Counted from the stretch's first letter, positions 16,407-25,037 are shown. The stretch is DNA of 49,165 nucleotides from UBA1081 sp964495345 (GCA_964495345.1 CAZBVV010000002.1:1-49165), one strand, 5' to 3'. Program-made: numbers and translations. Notes: generated by a model not told the origin, from the letters alone.

Positions 16407-17753
16407 ATGGCGATTAAACTTAATTGTAAGTATCTCTCAACTTTTGTCAGCGATGCGGATATTGCCGCTGTCGAGGGTGAAGTCAAAGGTGCTTACGAAC
16501 AACTCTATTCAACAAAAGCAACTGCAGCAGGTAATGCTTTTCACGGCTGGCTGAATCTTCCCGAAAATTATGATAAGGAAGAATTTGCACGTATCAAATC
16601 TGCCGCAGAAAAAATAAATAAGGATTCCGACGTTCTCGTTGTTATCGGAATCGGCGGCTCATACTTAGGTGCAAGAGCAGCTATAGAATTTTGTAAATCA
16701 AAAAATTATAATGTAGTTGCAAAAGATACTCCCAAGATTTTTTTCGTAGGCAATTCGTTAAGTCCTACCGAAATTTCAGAGGTACTCTCCATATGCAGAA
16801 CCTGTGATTTTTCAGTAAACGTTATTTCAAAATCAGGTACTACTACGGAGCCTGCCGTAGCATTCAGACTTTTTAAAGCTCTTCTTATCGAAAAATACGG
16901 CGAAAAGGAAGCTGCAGGCAGAATTTACGCTACAACGGATAAAGCAAAGGGCACACTTAAAGAGATGGCAGACAGCGAGGGATATCAGACCTTTGTTGTA
17001 CCCGACGATGTGGGCGGCAGATTCTCAGTTCTTACTGCGGTCGGACTTCTTCCCATAGCTGTTGCAGGTGTTGATGTTGATGCACTTATGAACGGTGCTT
17101 ACGACGCTATGAAAAAATACGAAAACGGCGATGTTCTTACCAACGATTGCTGTAAATATGCCGCCATCAGAAACATCCTGTTAAGACAGGGCAAAAACGT
17201 TGAAATGATGGTTTGCTACGAACCGGATTACACAATGATGAACGAATGGTTCAAACAGCTTTTCGGTGAAAGCGAAGGCAAAGATAATAAGGGTATTTTC
17301 CCTTCTTCCGCTATATATTCAACAGATCTTCATTCTCTCGGTCAGTATGTTCAGGAAGGTCAGCGTCAGTTGTTTGAAACTGTTGTTGTATTTAATGAAC
17401 CAAAGTGCGATATCGTTATAGATGAAGACGAAAATAACAGCGACGGTCTTAACTTTATTGCAGGTAAGACAATGTCGTACGTCAACTCAAAAGCCTTTGA
17501 GGGTACTATACTTGCTCACACAGACGGTGACGTTCCCAATATTGTGCTTGAGGTTGACAAAATGGATGCATATAATTTAGGTTATCTTATATATTTTCTT
17601 GAAAAGGCTTGTGCAGTTTCCGGCTATATGCTGGGTGTAAATCCCTTTGATCAGCCCGGTGTTGAAAGCTATAAGAAAAATATGTTCGCATTACTTGGTA
17701 AACCCGGTTATGAGGACTTGGCAGAAAGCCTTGAAAAGAGAATAAATAATTAA
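16407..17753 (+). CDS. pgi: Glucose-6-phosphate isomerase
   Basis: This 448-residue enzyme interconverts glucose-6-phosphate and fructose-6-phosphate in the cytoplasm and matches the short Firmicutes form of about 450 residues. SIS-domain motifs are VVIGIGGSYLGARAAIE near residue 78 and VISKSGTTTEPAVAFR near residue 140. The catalytic-loop segments are VGGRFSVLTAVGLLP near 200 and FGESEGKDNKGIFPSS near 285. The C-terminal NPFDQPGVESYKKNMFALLG is a family signature. It has its own strong promoter, and a small P-loop gene follows after 31 bp. Confidence 0.96.
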   Translation: MAIKLNCKYLSTFVSDADIAAVEGEVKGAYEQLYSTKATAAGNAFHGWLNLPENYDKEEFARIKSAAEKINKDSDVLVVIGIGGSYLGARAAIEFCKSKNYNVVAKDTPKIFFVGNSLSPTEISEVLSICRTCDFSVNVISKSGTTTEPAVAFRLFKALLIEKYGEKEAAGRIYATTDKAKGTLKEMADSEGYQTFVVPDDVGGRFSVLTAVGLLPIAVAGVDVDALMNGAYDAMKKYENGDVLTNDCCKYAAIRNILLRQGKNVEMMVCYEPDYTMMNEWFKQLFGESEGKDNKGIFPSSAIYSTDLHSLGQYVQEGQRQLFETVVVFNEPKCDIVIDEDENNSDGLNFIAGKTMSYVNSKAFEGTILAHTDGDVPNIVLEVDKMDAYNLGYLIYFLEKACAVSGYMLGVNPFDQPGVESYKKNMFALLGKPGYEDLAESLEKRINN

Positions 17754-17784
17754 CCCATTATTATAAAGTAAAGGAGAAATTCAA

Positions 17785-18201
17785 ATGATTACATTACTTA
17801 CAGGAACAAAAGGCAGCGGCAAAACAAAGAAGCTTATCGCTCTTATTGATGAAGCATTCCAGGCTTCTCAGGGTCACGTTATTTGTGTTGAGCAGAAAGA
17901 TGCTCTCAGATACGATATTAAGCCCAGCGTAAGACTCGTTTCCGCAGACCATTACGATATTAAAGGCTTCGATGCTTTCTACGGCTTGCTTGCAGGTCTT
18001 TGTGCAGGCGACCACGACATTACCGACATTCTTGTTGACGCTACACTCCGTATCGGTTCAAGAGATTACGATGAGCTTGCAGCTTTCCTTGCAAAAGTTA
18101 ATGCTCTGGCGGCAGATGCAGATGTTAAGTTCACATTTACGGTTTCAACAGAAACTGAAAATATACCTGCAAGTGTTCTTTCATTCTGTGAACTCAAGTA
18201 A
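17785..18201 (+). CDS. Small P-loop protein of unknown function
   Basis: This 138-residue protein opens MITLLTGTKGSGKTKK, a clear Walker A loop at residues 7-14. A hydrophobic strand ending in Asp (TDILVDATLRI near residue 83) could serve as Walker B. There is no signal peptide, TM segment, ABC signature or GTPase motif. The length is near the minimum for a P-loop fold. It sits 31 bp after pgi with AAAGGAG upstream, so it is probably cotranscribed with pgi. Small P-loop proteins of this type occur in Clostridia, sometimes labelled PilT-like, but no role can be assigned. It begins and ends intact. Confidence 0.75.
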   Translation: MITLLTGTKGSGKTKKLIALIDEAFQASQGHVICVEQKDALRYDIKPSVRLVSADHYDIKGFDAFYGLLAGLCAGDHDITDILVDATLRIGSRDYDELAAFLAKVNALAADADVKFTFTVSTETENIPASVLSFCELK

Positions 18202-18223
18202 TTGAATTCCAAAAAAATTCCTG

Positions 18224-18279
18224 TTTTGCGGTAAAAAATATTAAAAAGTATTGACAAAACCGCAAAATGAATATATAAT
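18224..18279 (+). promoter_or_regulatory. Perfect consensus promoter of yceD-rpmF with flanking inverted repeat
   Basis: TTGACA (18251-18256), 17 bp and TATAAT (18274-18279) is a full sigma-A consensus. A perfect 9-bp inverted repeat, TTTTGCGGT (18224-18232) and ACCGCAAAA (18259-18267), places one arm upstream of the -35 box and the other in the spacer. This is where a repressor dyad would sit. Confidence 0.8.
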
Positions 18280-18311
18280 ATACTCTGTTCGTATTTTGGA
18301 GGACTTTGCAG

Positions 18312-18791
18312 ATGAAAATTGAACTGCGTCGCTTTTTTGAAGACGATGGTGTACTTGATATTGACTATCAATTTACAAGCGAAGATACAATGTTCGTATC
18401 TCCCGTTACTGTAAAAGGTCGTATAAAAAGTTCAAACAGCATAGTTTTATTAAAAGCAGATGTTGAGTGTTCCGTTTCGGCTCAATGTGCAAAGTGTGCC
18501 AAAGATATAGTTAAAAAGCTAAGCGTTCCCATGGAGCATCTTCTCGTATCTCAGCTTAACGATGAGGATAATGACGATTTTATTTTAGTAGAGAATATGC
18601 TTCTTGATCTTGATGTACTTGTGCAGGAAGATGTTTACCTTGCTTTACCTGCAAGATTTTTGTGCAAATCGGATTGTAAAGGTCTGTGTCCCTATTGCGG
18701 AATAGACTTTAATGAACGCTCATGTAACTGCAAAAAACCGATTGACCCAAGGTTTGCCGTGTTACAACAGCTTTTAGACGATGATGAATAA
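18312..18791 (+). CDS. yceD: DUF177 / YceD family protein
   Basis: A protein of about 159 residues with the YceD pattern: a beta-rich N-terminal part with CSVSAQCAKCAKDI near residue 55 and a C-terminal Cys cluster, CKSDCKGLCPYCGIDFNERSCNC, near residue 120, ending in DPRFAVLQQLL. YceD family members affect 23S rRNA accumulation and are almost always encoded just before rpmF, as here. ATG 18312 is chosen over TTG 18306 because GGAGG (18298-18302) is correctly spaced from it. Transcription starts from a perfect consensus promoter overlapped by an inverted repeat. Confidence 0.92.
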   Translation: MKIELRRFFEDDGVLDIDYQFTSEDTMFVSPVTVKGRIKSSNSIVLLKADVECSVSAQCAKCAKDIVKKLSVPMEHLLVSQLNDEDNDDFILVENMLLDLDVLVQEDVYLALPARFLCKSDCKGLCPYCGIDFNERSCNCKKPIDPRFAVLQQLLDDDE

Positions 18792-18819
18792 GAGTGTAAA
18801 TTATTAGGAGGTTTTTATA

Positions 18820-19002
18820 ATGGCAGTACCTGCAAGAAGAGTTTCCCGTGCAAGAAGAGATAAGAGACGTTCAAGTGTTTGGAAGATGGAAGCACCCTCT
18901 CTCCAGAAATGTTCACAGTGCGGTGAATACAAGGAAACACACAGAGTATGCGCTAACTGTGGCTACTACAACGGCAGACAGGTTATCAGCGTAGAAGAAT
19001 AA
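18820..19002 (+). CDS. rpmF: 50S ribosomal protein L32
   Basis: This 60-residue basic protein begins MAVPARRVSRARRDKRRSS. It carries a four-cysteine zinc ribbon, CSQCGEY and CANCGYY, so it is the zinc-binding (C+) form. Its length is normal for L32. It lies 28 bp after yceD behind AGGAGG and ahead of a terminator, forming a two-gene unit. Confidence 0.98.
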   Translation: MAVPARRVSRARRDKRRSSVWKMEAPSLQKCSQCGEYKETHRVCANCGYYNGRQVISVEE

Positions 19003-19025
19003 TCTCAAATTTGTTTCTTACATTT

Positions 19026-19055
19026 AAGGCGGTGAATTTGTTCCCCGCCTTTTTG
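19026..19055 (+). terminator. Terminator after rpmF
   Basis: AAGGCGG (19026-19032) and CCGCCTT (19045-19051), with an inner GAA/TTC extension, are followed by a T run. Confidence 0.85.
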
Positions 19056-19098
19056 GTGTTGTTTAAAGAATTTTTATAAAAAGAAGGAGGTTGCAGTT

Positions 19099-20421
19099 TT
19101 GGCAAAACCTATTGTTGCAATAGTCGGCAGACCGAATGTGGGTAAATCGACGCTTTTTAACAAACTTTGCGGTCAGAGGCTCGCTATTGTTGATGATACA
19201 CCCGGTGTTACAAGAGACAGGCTGTATGCTGAGTGCGAGTGGCTTGGTAAGAGCTTTTTGCTTGTTGATACAGGCGGTATTGAGCCTTATTCCGACGATG
19301 TTATACTTTCGCAGATGCGTCGTCAGGCACAGATCGCCATTGACAGTGCTGATGCCATAATATTTGTTACCGACATCAGAACAGGTGTAGTTGCAACCGA
19401 TGCAGAAGTTGCAACCATGCTTTTAAAAAGCGGCAAACCTATCGTGCTTTGCGTTAACAAATGCGATACTATCGGTGCTCCGCCTGTTGAGATTTATGAA
19501 TTTTATAATCTCGGCTTGGGTGATCCTATCGGTGTATCTGCGGCACACGGTCACGGCACAGGCGATTTGCTTGATGAAGTGTTCAAATATATCGGTGGTG
19601 AAGCTGCACAAGAGGACGAGGAGGAATATATCAAGGTTGCCATTATCGGTAAACCGAATGTAGGTAAATCCTCACTTGTTAATGCTATCTGCGGTGAAGA
19701 ACGAGTTATTGTTTCCGATATTGCAGGCACAACCCGTGATGCTACCGATACCACCGTTGAAAATCAGTACGGCAAATATATGCTTATTGATACGGCAGGT
19801 CTCCGCAGAAAGTCAAAGGTTGACGATACAATCGAAAAGTACAGCGTTATGCGTACAATTATGGCAGTTCAGAGGTCGAATGTGTGCGTTATTATGATTG
19901 ATGCTACCGAAGGCTTTACAGAGCAGGATTCTAAGGTTGCAGGGATCGCCCACGAGGAGGGCAAAGGCTGTATAATCGTTGTGAATAAGTGGGACGCAGT
20001 TGAAAAAGACGGTAAAACCATGGATGCGTACAGAAAAAAGCTGATGAATGATTTTTCTTTCATGTCATACGCTCCCATTATTTTTATTTCCGCTAAAACA
20101 GGCTTGCGACTCAATAAGCTTTTTGAACTTATCAATGCGGTAGATGCTCAGAACGCTATGCGTATCAGAACGGGCAGACTTAACGAAATTCTTGCCGAAG
20201 CACAGACAAGAGTTCAGCCGCCTACGGATAAGGGTAAGCGACTTAAAATTTATTATATGACTCAGCCGTCCACAAGACCGCCTACATTTGTATGCTTCGT
20301 TAATAATAAAGAGCTGTTCCATTACAGCTATCAGCGTTATATTGATAACAGAATACGCGAAGTTTTCGGTCTTGAAGGTACGCCTACAAGATATATCATC
20401 CGTGAACGAGGCGAAAAATAA
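19099..20421 (+). CDS. der: Ribosome assembly GTPase Der (EngA)
   Basis: This 440-residue protein has two tandem GTPase domains and a C-terminal KH-like domain, as in Der, which matures the 50S subunit. Domain 1 has GRPNVGKSTL, DTPGVTRD, DTGG and NKCD. Domain 2, near residue 178, has GKPNVGKSSL, DIAGTTRD, DTAGLRRK and NKWD. The KH part has KIYYMTQPSTRPPTFVCFVN. Start is TTG 19099 behind GGAGG. It lies after the rpmF terminator and ends in its own terminator, so it is probably monocistronic. Confidence 0.97.
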   Translation: MAKPIVAIVGRPNVGKSTLFNKLCGQRLAIVDDTPGVTRDRLYAECEWLGKSFLLVDTGGIEPYSDDVILSQMRRQAQIAIDSADAIIFVTDIRTGVVATDAEVATMLLKSGKPIVLCVNKCDTIGAPPVEIYEFYNLGLGDPIGVSAAHGHGTGDLLDEVFKYIGGEAAQEDEEEYIKVAIIGKPNVGKSSLVNAICGEERVIVSDIAGTTRDATDTTVENQYGKYMLIDTAGLRRKSKVDDTIEKYSVMRTIMAVQRSNVCVIMIDATEGFTEQDSKVAGIAHEEGKGCIIVVNKWDAVEKDGKTMDAYRKKLMNDFSFMSYAPIIFISAKTGLRLNKLFELINAVDAQNAMRIRTGRLNEILAEAQTRVQPPTDKGKRLKIYYMTQPSTRPPTFVCFVNNKELFHYSYQRYIDNRIREVFGLEGTPTRYIIRERGEK

Positions 20422-20429
20422 CAGTTAAA

Positions 20430-20457
20430 CCACCGGCTGAACCGGTGGCTTTTTTTT
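20430..20457 (+). terminator. Terminator after der
   Basis: CCACCGG (20430-20436) and CCGGTGG (20442-20448) with a 5-base loop are followed by C and eight T. Confidence 0.93.
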
Positions 20458-20468
20458 GATTGATTTGT

Positions 20469-21410
20469 TTATACGGTAACAGCTTCTTTTTGCTCAGCAA
20501 ACAAATCCTCTATAAATTTCATGCTGTTTTCAAGGCATTTCATGGCAATATCCTTTTTTATCATAAGGTGGAAACAATGTCCGTTTGTAAGCCCTTCTGC
20601 ATAGAATGTTGACACCTTCGGACTGTATTTCATCAGTTTTTCAGCCATAGGTCTGCCCTGATTCGTGCAAATAACGTCTGAATCTGACCATGAGATAAAG
20701 ACGGGACACCATTTTTCGTTTACAAAATTAATAGGGGACATATAATCAAAATATTTGTAGTCCTTAATGTCGCTCATGTCTTCTTTAAGGTCATAACCAA
20801 CCAACAGGGAAGCTAATTCGGGAATGAGTCCCATGGGCATATCAACACTCATCATGCTCTCCATATCATACGGACCGCTGTGGAGTATCAGAGCCGCAAT
20901 ATCCACGTTAACAGCTTTAGCCTTTGTCTTTTCGGTGAGTACGGGATTTGTTCTGATAGCCTCAATCTGTGCTGCAAGATATGCTCCCGATGAATCACCT
21001 GTAACAACGATTCTGTTTAAATCAATGCTGTATTCCTCTGCAAGTTTTTCAACAAAATTCACCGCATCCACACAATCGTTAAGGCAGCCGAAAATATCCA
21101 CATTCGGCGGTAAACGGTAATTTATGTTGTAGACAAAATTGTCCTTGCTTGCATAATATTCGCAAAGTGTTTTTCTGTATCTTTTATCACCCATAACGAA
21201 TCCGCCGCCGTGAATGTTCACAATAATCGGATGTTTTTTGCCGTCTTTAAGAATCAGCGGATTAAAATACAAATCACCTGTGGAAAGTGTTTCATCCTCG
21301 TCGCTGAAAGGTATATCCTTGATGCAGTAAATGTTGTCATAATTAAAAGGATTCTGTGATTTTTCACAAACAACATCTATTGCTTTAAAAATTATCTGAG
21401 ATTTTTTCAT
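20469..21410 (-). CDS. Alpha/beta hydrolase, HSL-type esterase
   Basis: A protein of about 313 residues with the hormone-sensitive-lipase pattern: the oxyanion motif NIHGGGFVMGD near residue 65 and the nucleophile motif VVTGDSSGAYLAAQ, with Ser in GDSSG. A plausible acid is SDSD in ISWSDSDVI, and the His is in GLTNGHCFHL near the C-terminus. No signal peptide is seen, so it is likely a cytoplasmic carboxylesterase of unknown substrate. ATG 21410 is chosen over TTG 21458 because AGGGGGT precedes it and the longer frame would start at the -35 box. It is convergent with der. Confidence 0.87.
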   Translation of the reverse strand: MKKSQIIFKAIDVVCEKSQNPFNYDNIYCIKDIPFSDEDETLSTGDLYFNPLILKDGKKHPIIVNIHGGGFVMGDKRYRKTLCEYYASKDNFVYNINYRLPPNVDIFGCLNDCVDAVNFVEKLAEEYSIDLNRIVVTGDSSGAYLAAQIEAIRTNPVLTEKTKAKAVNVDIAALILHSGPYDMESMMSVDMPMGLIPELASLLVGYDLKEDMSDIKDYKYFDYMSPINFVNEKWCPVFISWSDSDVICTNQGRPMAEKLMKYSPKVSTFYAEGLTNGHCFHLMIKKDIAMKCLENSMKFIEDLFAEQKEAVTV

Positions 21411-21429
21411 GGTTAAACCCCCTGTAATT

Positions 21430-21458
21430 ATTTTATCACAGTTGATTATTTCTTGCAA
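21430..21458 (-). promoter_or_regulatory. Extended -10 promoter of the esterase gene
   Basis: On the minus strand, TTGCAA (21453-21458), a 17-bp spacer ending in TGA, and TAAAAT (21430-21435). Confidence 0.62.
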
Positions 21459-21523
21459 TAATTGTTTTGGACTATCTGTTGAGATTGTGTTGCAAAAGAA
21501 TTAAATTTTTGTTAATTCTTCTG

Positions 21524-22687
21524 TTAAACGGTATCTGACGGAGCGATGTAAAGAGGCAACGGAAACCATGATGCACATTCTGCGGATAACTGATTTCTTT
21601 TGTCGGAGTAAAGTCCGCAAACAAGACGCATGGCATCAAGATGCTTTAATGCAATATCCGGACTTTCTTCCGTTTCGCAAACTGTAACGACGTTGTCTTT
21701 TACCGTAATCTTAATCTGCTCGGGGAGCTTGTTACCCTCAATAAACAGTACACATTCGCCGTCACACAGCTTGTTGTACCTTGCTTTGAATTTAAGTAAT
21801 GCTCTTATGACATTTTCGTAGCACATAATGTTAAACATTTCGGGATGAAAAATGTTGTAATTTTCGCAGTTGAGTGCAAGAAATCTGCAAAGGTCTGTTT
21901 CAATATCACCGCAGGCAATCTTTATTGATTTATCTTCGCTTGTTTCAAGTGCACAAATAACAATTTCTTCAATATCTTTCTTGTCTGCAAAACCAAGCTC
22001 GTAAACACAATGCATATCCTTGCTGAATACAAACCAGCCTTTTAAAGTGTCACCCTCAAACACAGCGTAAGGCTTTGCATTCCACGTTTTCATGATGTCG
22101 TACATGGTGGATGCACTTCTTTCAGCTTTGTAGGGGAGCCTGTTATAAATATCTGCAATCGCTTCAAGAGTTTTTGTGTCGTTTTTTTCCAAAAGTTTTG
22201 CTGTAAATTCTGATTTTTTGTCGCAAAAGAATTTTCTTGTTACATTCTCTTTGCAGTAAGTGAATTCATACCTTGCACCGCCGTGTTCAAAGCCGTGATG
22301 AGCATAACGCTGTCTTGCACCGCCGAGTATTGCAATATCAGCCATGCTCTGCTTGATTTCATCCATGGCAAGAGCCATGCAGAATCTCATATAACCCTCA
22401 CCTCTGTAATCGGGGTGAGTTGCAACGTTGCCTATGCCGGCTGTTTTAAGTGTTTCGTCACCAATATATAATTTGCTGTAATAAACGCCTACTGCGGCTC
22501 TCATTTCACCGTTTACGTCAAGAATAATGTTGTTCTCGGCAGGATGATATTCCTCATTGTAAAGCTTTGGAATAAGCGATTCAAATTTATCTTCCTCGGC
22601 AGTAAAACCGAACGTCTTGTTCAAAAGTGACATAAGCTCTTCTCTTTGAGAATCGTTGCCGTGACGCATATGTAAATAATCAGACAT
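21524..22687 (-). CDS. Eis-like GNAT family N-acetyltransferase
   Basis: A protein of about 387 residues. The N-terminal GNAT fold has the acetyl-CoA loop region GIGNVATHPDYRGEGYMRFCM near residue 80. A second acyltransferase-like region follows, then a C-terminal part ending FPLPLYIAPSDTV, a layout and length typical of Eis-family enzymes (two GNAT folds plus an SCP2-like domain). Eis proteins acetylate amines; the substrate here is unknown. ATG 22687 is chosen over the frame start at 22732 because GAGAGGT precedes it. It is divergent from ruvC. Confidence 0.82.
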   Translation of the reverse strand: MSDYLHMRHGNDSQREELMSLLNKTFGFTAEEDKFESLIPKLYNEEYHPAENNIILDVNGEMRAAVGVYYSKLYIGDETLKTAGIGNVATHPDYRGEGYMRFCMALAMDEIKQSMADIAILGGARQRYAHHGFEHGGARYEFTYCKENVTRKFFCDKKSEFTAKLLEKNDTKTLEAIADIYNRLPYKAERSASTMYDIMKTWNAKPYAVFEGDTLKGWFVFSKDMHCVYELGFADKKDIEEIVICALETSEDKSIKIACGDIETDLCRFLALNCENYNIFHPEMFNIMCYENVIRALLKFKARYNKLCDGECVLFIEGNKLPEQIKITVKDNVVTVCETEESPDIALKHLDAMRLVCGLYSDKRNQLSAECASWFPLPLYIAPSDTV

Positions 22688-22718
22688 AATTAACCTCTCT
22701 TGTGTTGTAATAAACAAA

Positions 22719-22747
22719 ATAATATCATACAACTATAAAAAAATCAA
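22719..22747 (-). promoter_or_regulatory. Promoter of the Eis-like gene
   Basis: On the minus strand, TTGATT (22742-22747), a 17-bp spacer ending in TGA, and TATTAT (22719-22724). It is back to back with the ruvC promoter. Confidence 0.58.
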
Positions 22748-22769
22748 TAATTAAATATTTATATATTAC

Positions 22770-22798
22770 TTGCTAATTGCGAGTGATTGTGCTATACT
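22770..22798 (+). promoter_or_regulatory. Extended -10 promoter of ruvCAB
   Basis: TTGCTA (22770-22775), a 17-bp spacer ending in TGC, and TATACT (22793-22798). The predicted start near 22805 lies after ATG 22802, which argues that ruvC begins at TTG 22832. Confidence 0.72.
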
Positions 22799-22831
22799 AA
22801 GATGAATTATGCTGTACAGGTTGGTGTATTT

Positions 22832-23329
22832 TTGATTATTTTAGGTATTGACCCCGGCTATGCTATTGTGGGCTACGGTGTTGTAGAGTATAAAAACAAC
22901 CATTTCAGGGTGCTTGATTTCGGTGCTGTTACAACTGATGCACATACGGATTTTAATGACCGATTATTGCACATTTATACTCAGTTATCGGCAATTATTG
23001 AAAGATTTTCACCCGATGCCATGGCTATTGAAAAGCTGTTTTTTAACACAAATGCAAAAACTGCAATAGATGTTGCACAGGCAAGAGGCGTTATTCTGCT
23101 TGCGGCAAAGCAAAGAAACGTAGGCATTTTTGAATATACGCCCTTACAGGTAAAGCAAAGTGTCGTAGGCTACGGCAGGGCAGAGAAAAAGCAGGTACAG
23201 GAAATGACAAAGCTTTTGCTCAATCTTCAAAAAGTGCCGAAACCCGACGATACGGCAGATGCTCTTGCTATGGCTATATGTCATGCTCATTCAAGCGGTT
23301 CCGGTCTTGGTATGTTAAGTTATAAGTGA
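22832..23329 (+). CDS. ruvC: Holliday junction endonuclease RuvC
   Basis: A protein of about 165 residues from TTG 22832, beginning MIILGIDPGYAIVGYG, where family members begin. An upstream ATG at 22802 is in frame but would precede the predicted transcript start. Catalytic acidic residues are visible: Asp in GIDPG, Glu in AIEKLFF near residue 66, and the Asp pair in KPDDTADALAMAICHAH near residue 140. RuvC resolves Holliday junctions during recombinational repair. It is first in a ruvC-ruvA-ruvB operon with 10-18 bp gaps. The spacing to the weak AGG ribosome site is the least certain part of the start call. Confidence 0.93.
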   Translation: MIILGIDPGYAIVGYGVVEYKNNHFRVLDFGAVTTDAHTDFNDRLLHIYTQLSAIIERFSPDAMAIEKLFFNTNAKTAIDVAQARGVILLAAKQRNVGIFEYTPLQVKQSVVGYGRAEKKQVQEMTKLLLNLQKVPKPDDTADALAMAICHAHSSGSGLGMLSYK

Positions 23330-23339
23330 GGAAAATTTA

Positions 23340-23942
23340 ATGTTTTATTCGGTTACAGGTAATATAGTTGCGACGGATGCATCATCAGTTGCAGTAGAAT
23401 GTTCGGGCGTTGCGTTCAAATGCAATGCATCACTCAATACCCTTAAAAAAATCGGCTCAACAGGTAATAAAGTTACACTTTATACATATCTTTCCGTAAA
23501 AGAGGATGCTCTTGACCTTTTCGGATTTTACGATTTGCAGGAGCTTGACTGCTTTAAGCTGCTTATTGCAATATCGGGTGTGGGCCCGAAAGCGGCACTT
23601 GCCGTTTTGTCGGAAATGACTCCTGAAAGGCTTGCGCTTGCTGTTTCAAACAATGACCATAAAGCAGTAACAAAGGCTCAGGGTGTAGGGCCAAAGCTTG
23701 CACAGCGTATCGTTCTTGAGCTTAAAGGTAAATTAACCGTTGGTATTTCCGAGGATGATGCTTCTGCCGTTGCCGATTTTTCACAGGATTCGTCATCAAA
23801 TATCAAAGAGGCTGTTTCTGCTTTGCAGTTTCTCGGTTACACTCAGTATGATGCTTCAAAAGCTGTTAAATCACTTGATGCATCACTGTCCGTTGAAGAA
23901 ATGATAAAGAAAGCACTCGTTCTGCTTGCAAAAAATCTGTAA
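23340..23942 (+). CDS. ruvA: Holliday junction DNA helicase subunit RuvA
   Basis: This 200-residue protein has the N-terminal OB fold (MFYSVTGNIVATDASSVAVECSGVAF), two helix-hairpin-helix motifs (LLIAISGVGPKAALAVLSEM and VTKAQGVGPKLAQRIVLELKGKL), and the C-terminal RuvB-binding three-helix domain (NIKEAVSALQFLGYTQYDASKAV). Its length is normal. It lies 10 bp after ruvC with GAGGAAA upstream. Confidence 0.96.
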   Translation: MFYSVTGNIVATDASSVAVECSGVAFKCNASLNTLKKIGSTGNKVTLYTYLSVKEDALDLFGFYDLQELDCFKLLIAISGVGPKAALAVLSEMTPERLALAVSNNDHKAVTKAQGVGPKLAQRIVLELKGKLTVGISEDDASAVADFSQDSSSNIKEAVSALQFLGYTQYDASKAVKSLDASLSVEEMIKKALVLLAKNL

Positions 23943-23959
23943 TGAAAGGGTGATATATT

Positions 23960-24985
23960 ATGGCAAATGAGGAAGAATACAGGATGATGTCACCCGATTT
24001 CAGCTCGGCTGACTCGGATACGGAGGTTTCTCTAAGACCTAAAACCCTTGAAGATTATATCGGGCAGGAGAAAGTTAAGGAAAATCTTAAAATTTATATG
24101 GATGCGGCACTTGGCAGAAACGAAACACTTGACCATGTTCTGCTTTACGGTCCTCCCGGTCTGGGTAAAACAACTCTTGCAGGCATTATTGCCAATCAGA
24201 TGGGAGTACAAATAAGAGTCACGTCAGGACCTGCAATAGAAAAGCCGGGCGATTTGGCAGCACTTCTTACAAATCTAAATGAGGGTGACGTGCTCTTTAT
24301 TGACGAAATTCACCGTCTTTCAAGAAGCGTTGAAGAAGTTTTGTATCCCGCTATGGAAGACAATGTTATTGATATCATTATCGGTAAAGGCCCGTCTGCA
24401 AGGTCAATAAGGCTTGACCTTAAAAAGTTTACACTCGTAGGGGCAACAACGAGAGCAGGTCAGCTTACAGCTCCCTTGCGTGACCGTTTCGGTGTTGTTT
24501 TAAGGCTTGAATTGTATACGCCTTATGAGCTTGCACAAATTGTAAAAAGAAGTGCGTCAATCCTCGGTATTGAAATAGATGAAGACGGTGCATTGGAAAT
24601 TGCCTCAAGGTCAAGAGGTACACCCCGTATCGCAAACAGACTTCTGAAGCGAGCAAGGGATTTTGCACAGGTTGTTGGTAGCGGTATGATTACCGAAACG
24701 GATGCAAGACTTGCACTTTCCAGAATGGAAATTGACGAATTGGGTCTTGATAATATCGACAGATTGATTCTTACCACAATGATTAATAATTATAACGGCG
24801 GTCCTGTTGGACTTGACACGATTGCCGCCGCAATAGGTGAAGAATCCGTCACTATTGAGGATGTTTACGAACCATATCTTATGCAAATCGGATTTTTAGG
24901 CAGAACGCCCAGAGGTAGGGTCGTTACAAATGCGGCGTATGCTCATCTTGGCATAGCAAAACCGAGGCAGCAAGGCTTGTATTAA
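23960..24985 (+). CDS. ruvB: Holliday junction branch migration ATPase RuvB
   Basis: This 341-residue AAA+ motor has the family opening LRPKTLEDYIGQEKVKENL, Walker A GPPGLGKTTLAG near residue 60, Walker B FIDEIHRLSR near 112, sensor-1 ATTRAG and sensor-2 RGTPRIANRLLKR. The winged-helix domain has IGEESVTIEDVYEPYLMQIGFLGRTPRGRV. It drives branch migration with RuvA. It lies 17 bp after ruvA with AAAGGGTGA upstream. Confidence 0.98.
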   Translation: MANEEEYRMMSPDFSSADSDTEVSLRPKTLEDYIGQEKVKENLKIYMDAALGRNETLDHVLLYGPPGLGKTTLAGIIANQMGVQIRVTSGPAIEKPGDLAALLTNLNEGDVLFIDEIHRLSRSVEEVLYPAMEDNVIDIIIGKGPSARSIRLDLKKFTLVGATTRAGQLTAPLRDRFGVVLRLELYTPYELAQIVKRSASILGIEIDEDGALEIASRSRGTPRIANRLLKRARDFAQVVGSGMITETDARLALSRMEIDELGLDNIDRLILTTMINNYNGGPVGLDTIAAAIGEESVTIEDVYEPYLMQIGFLGRTPRGRVVTNAAYAHLGIAKPRQQGLY

Positions 24986-25037
24986 ACAAAAATTAACATA
25001 GCAAACATATAATCGTTATTGAAAGGATTTGATTTTT

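Noticed and set aside
18224..18267. FapR operator upstream of yceD-rpmF
   Set aside because: The known FapR site has a different core, and plsX/fapR do not follow rpmF here. Only an unassigned dyad is claimed.
21496..21520. Terminator after the Eis-like gene
   Set aside because: The 9-bp stem AAGAATTAA/TTAATTCTT is entirely A/T except one pair and has no T-tract on the minus strand. Too weak to call.
22787..22831. N-terminal extension of RuvC
   Set aside because: It overlaps the extended -10 promoter (22793-22798) and precedes the place where RuvC homologues begin, so TTG 22832 was used.
24985..25037. Separate promoter for glmM
   Set aside because: A TATAAT occurs at 25008-25013 but the -35 position (AACAAA) is poor. 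Read-through from ruvB is as likely.
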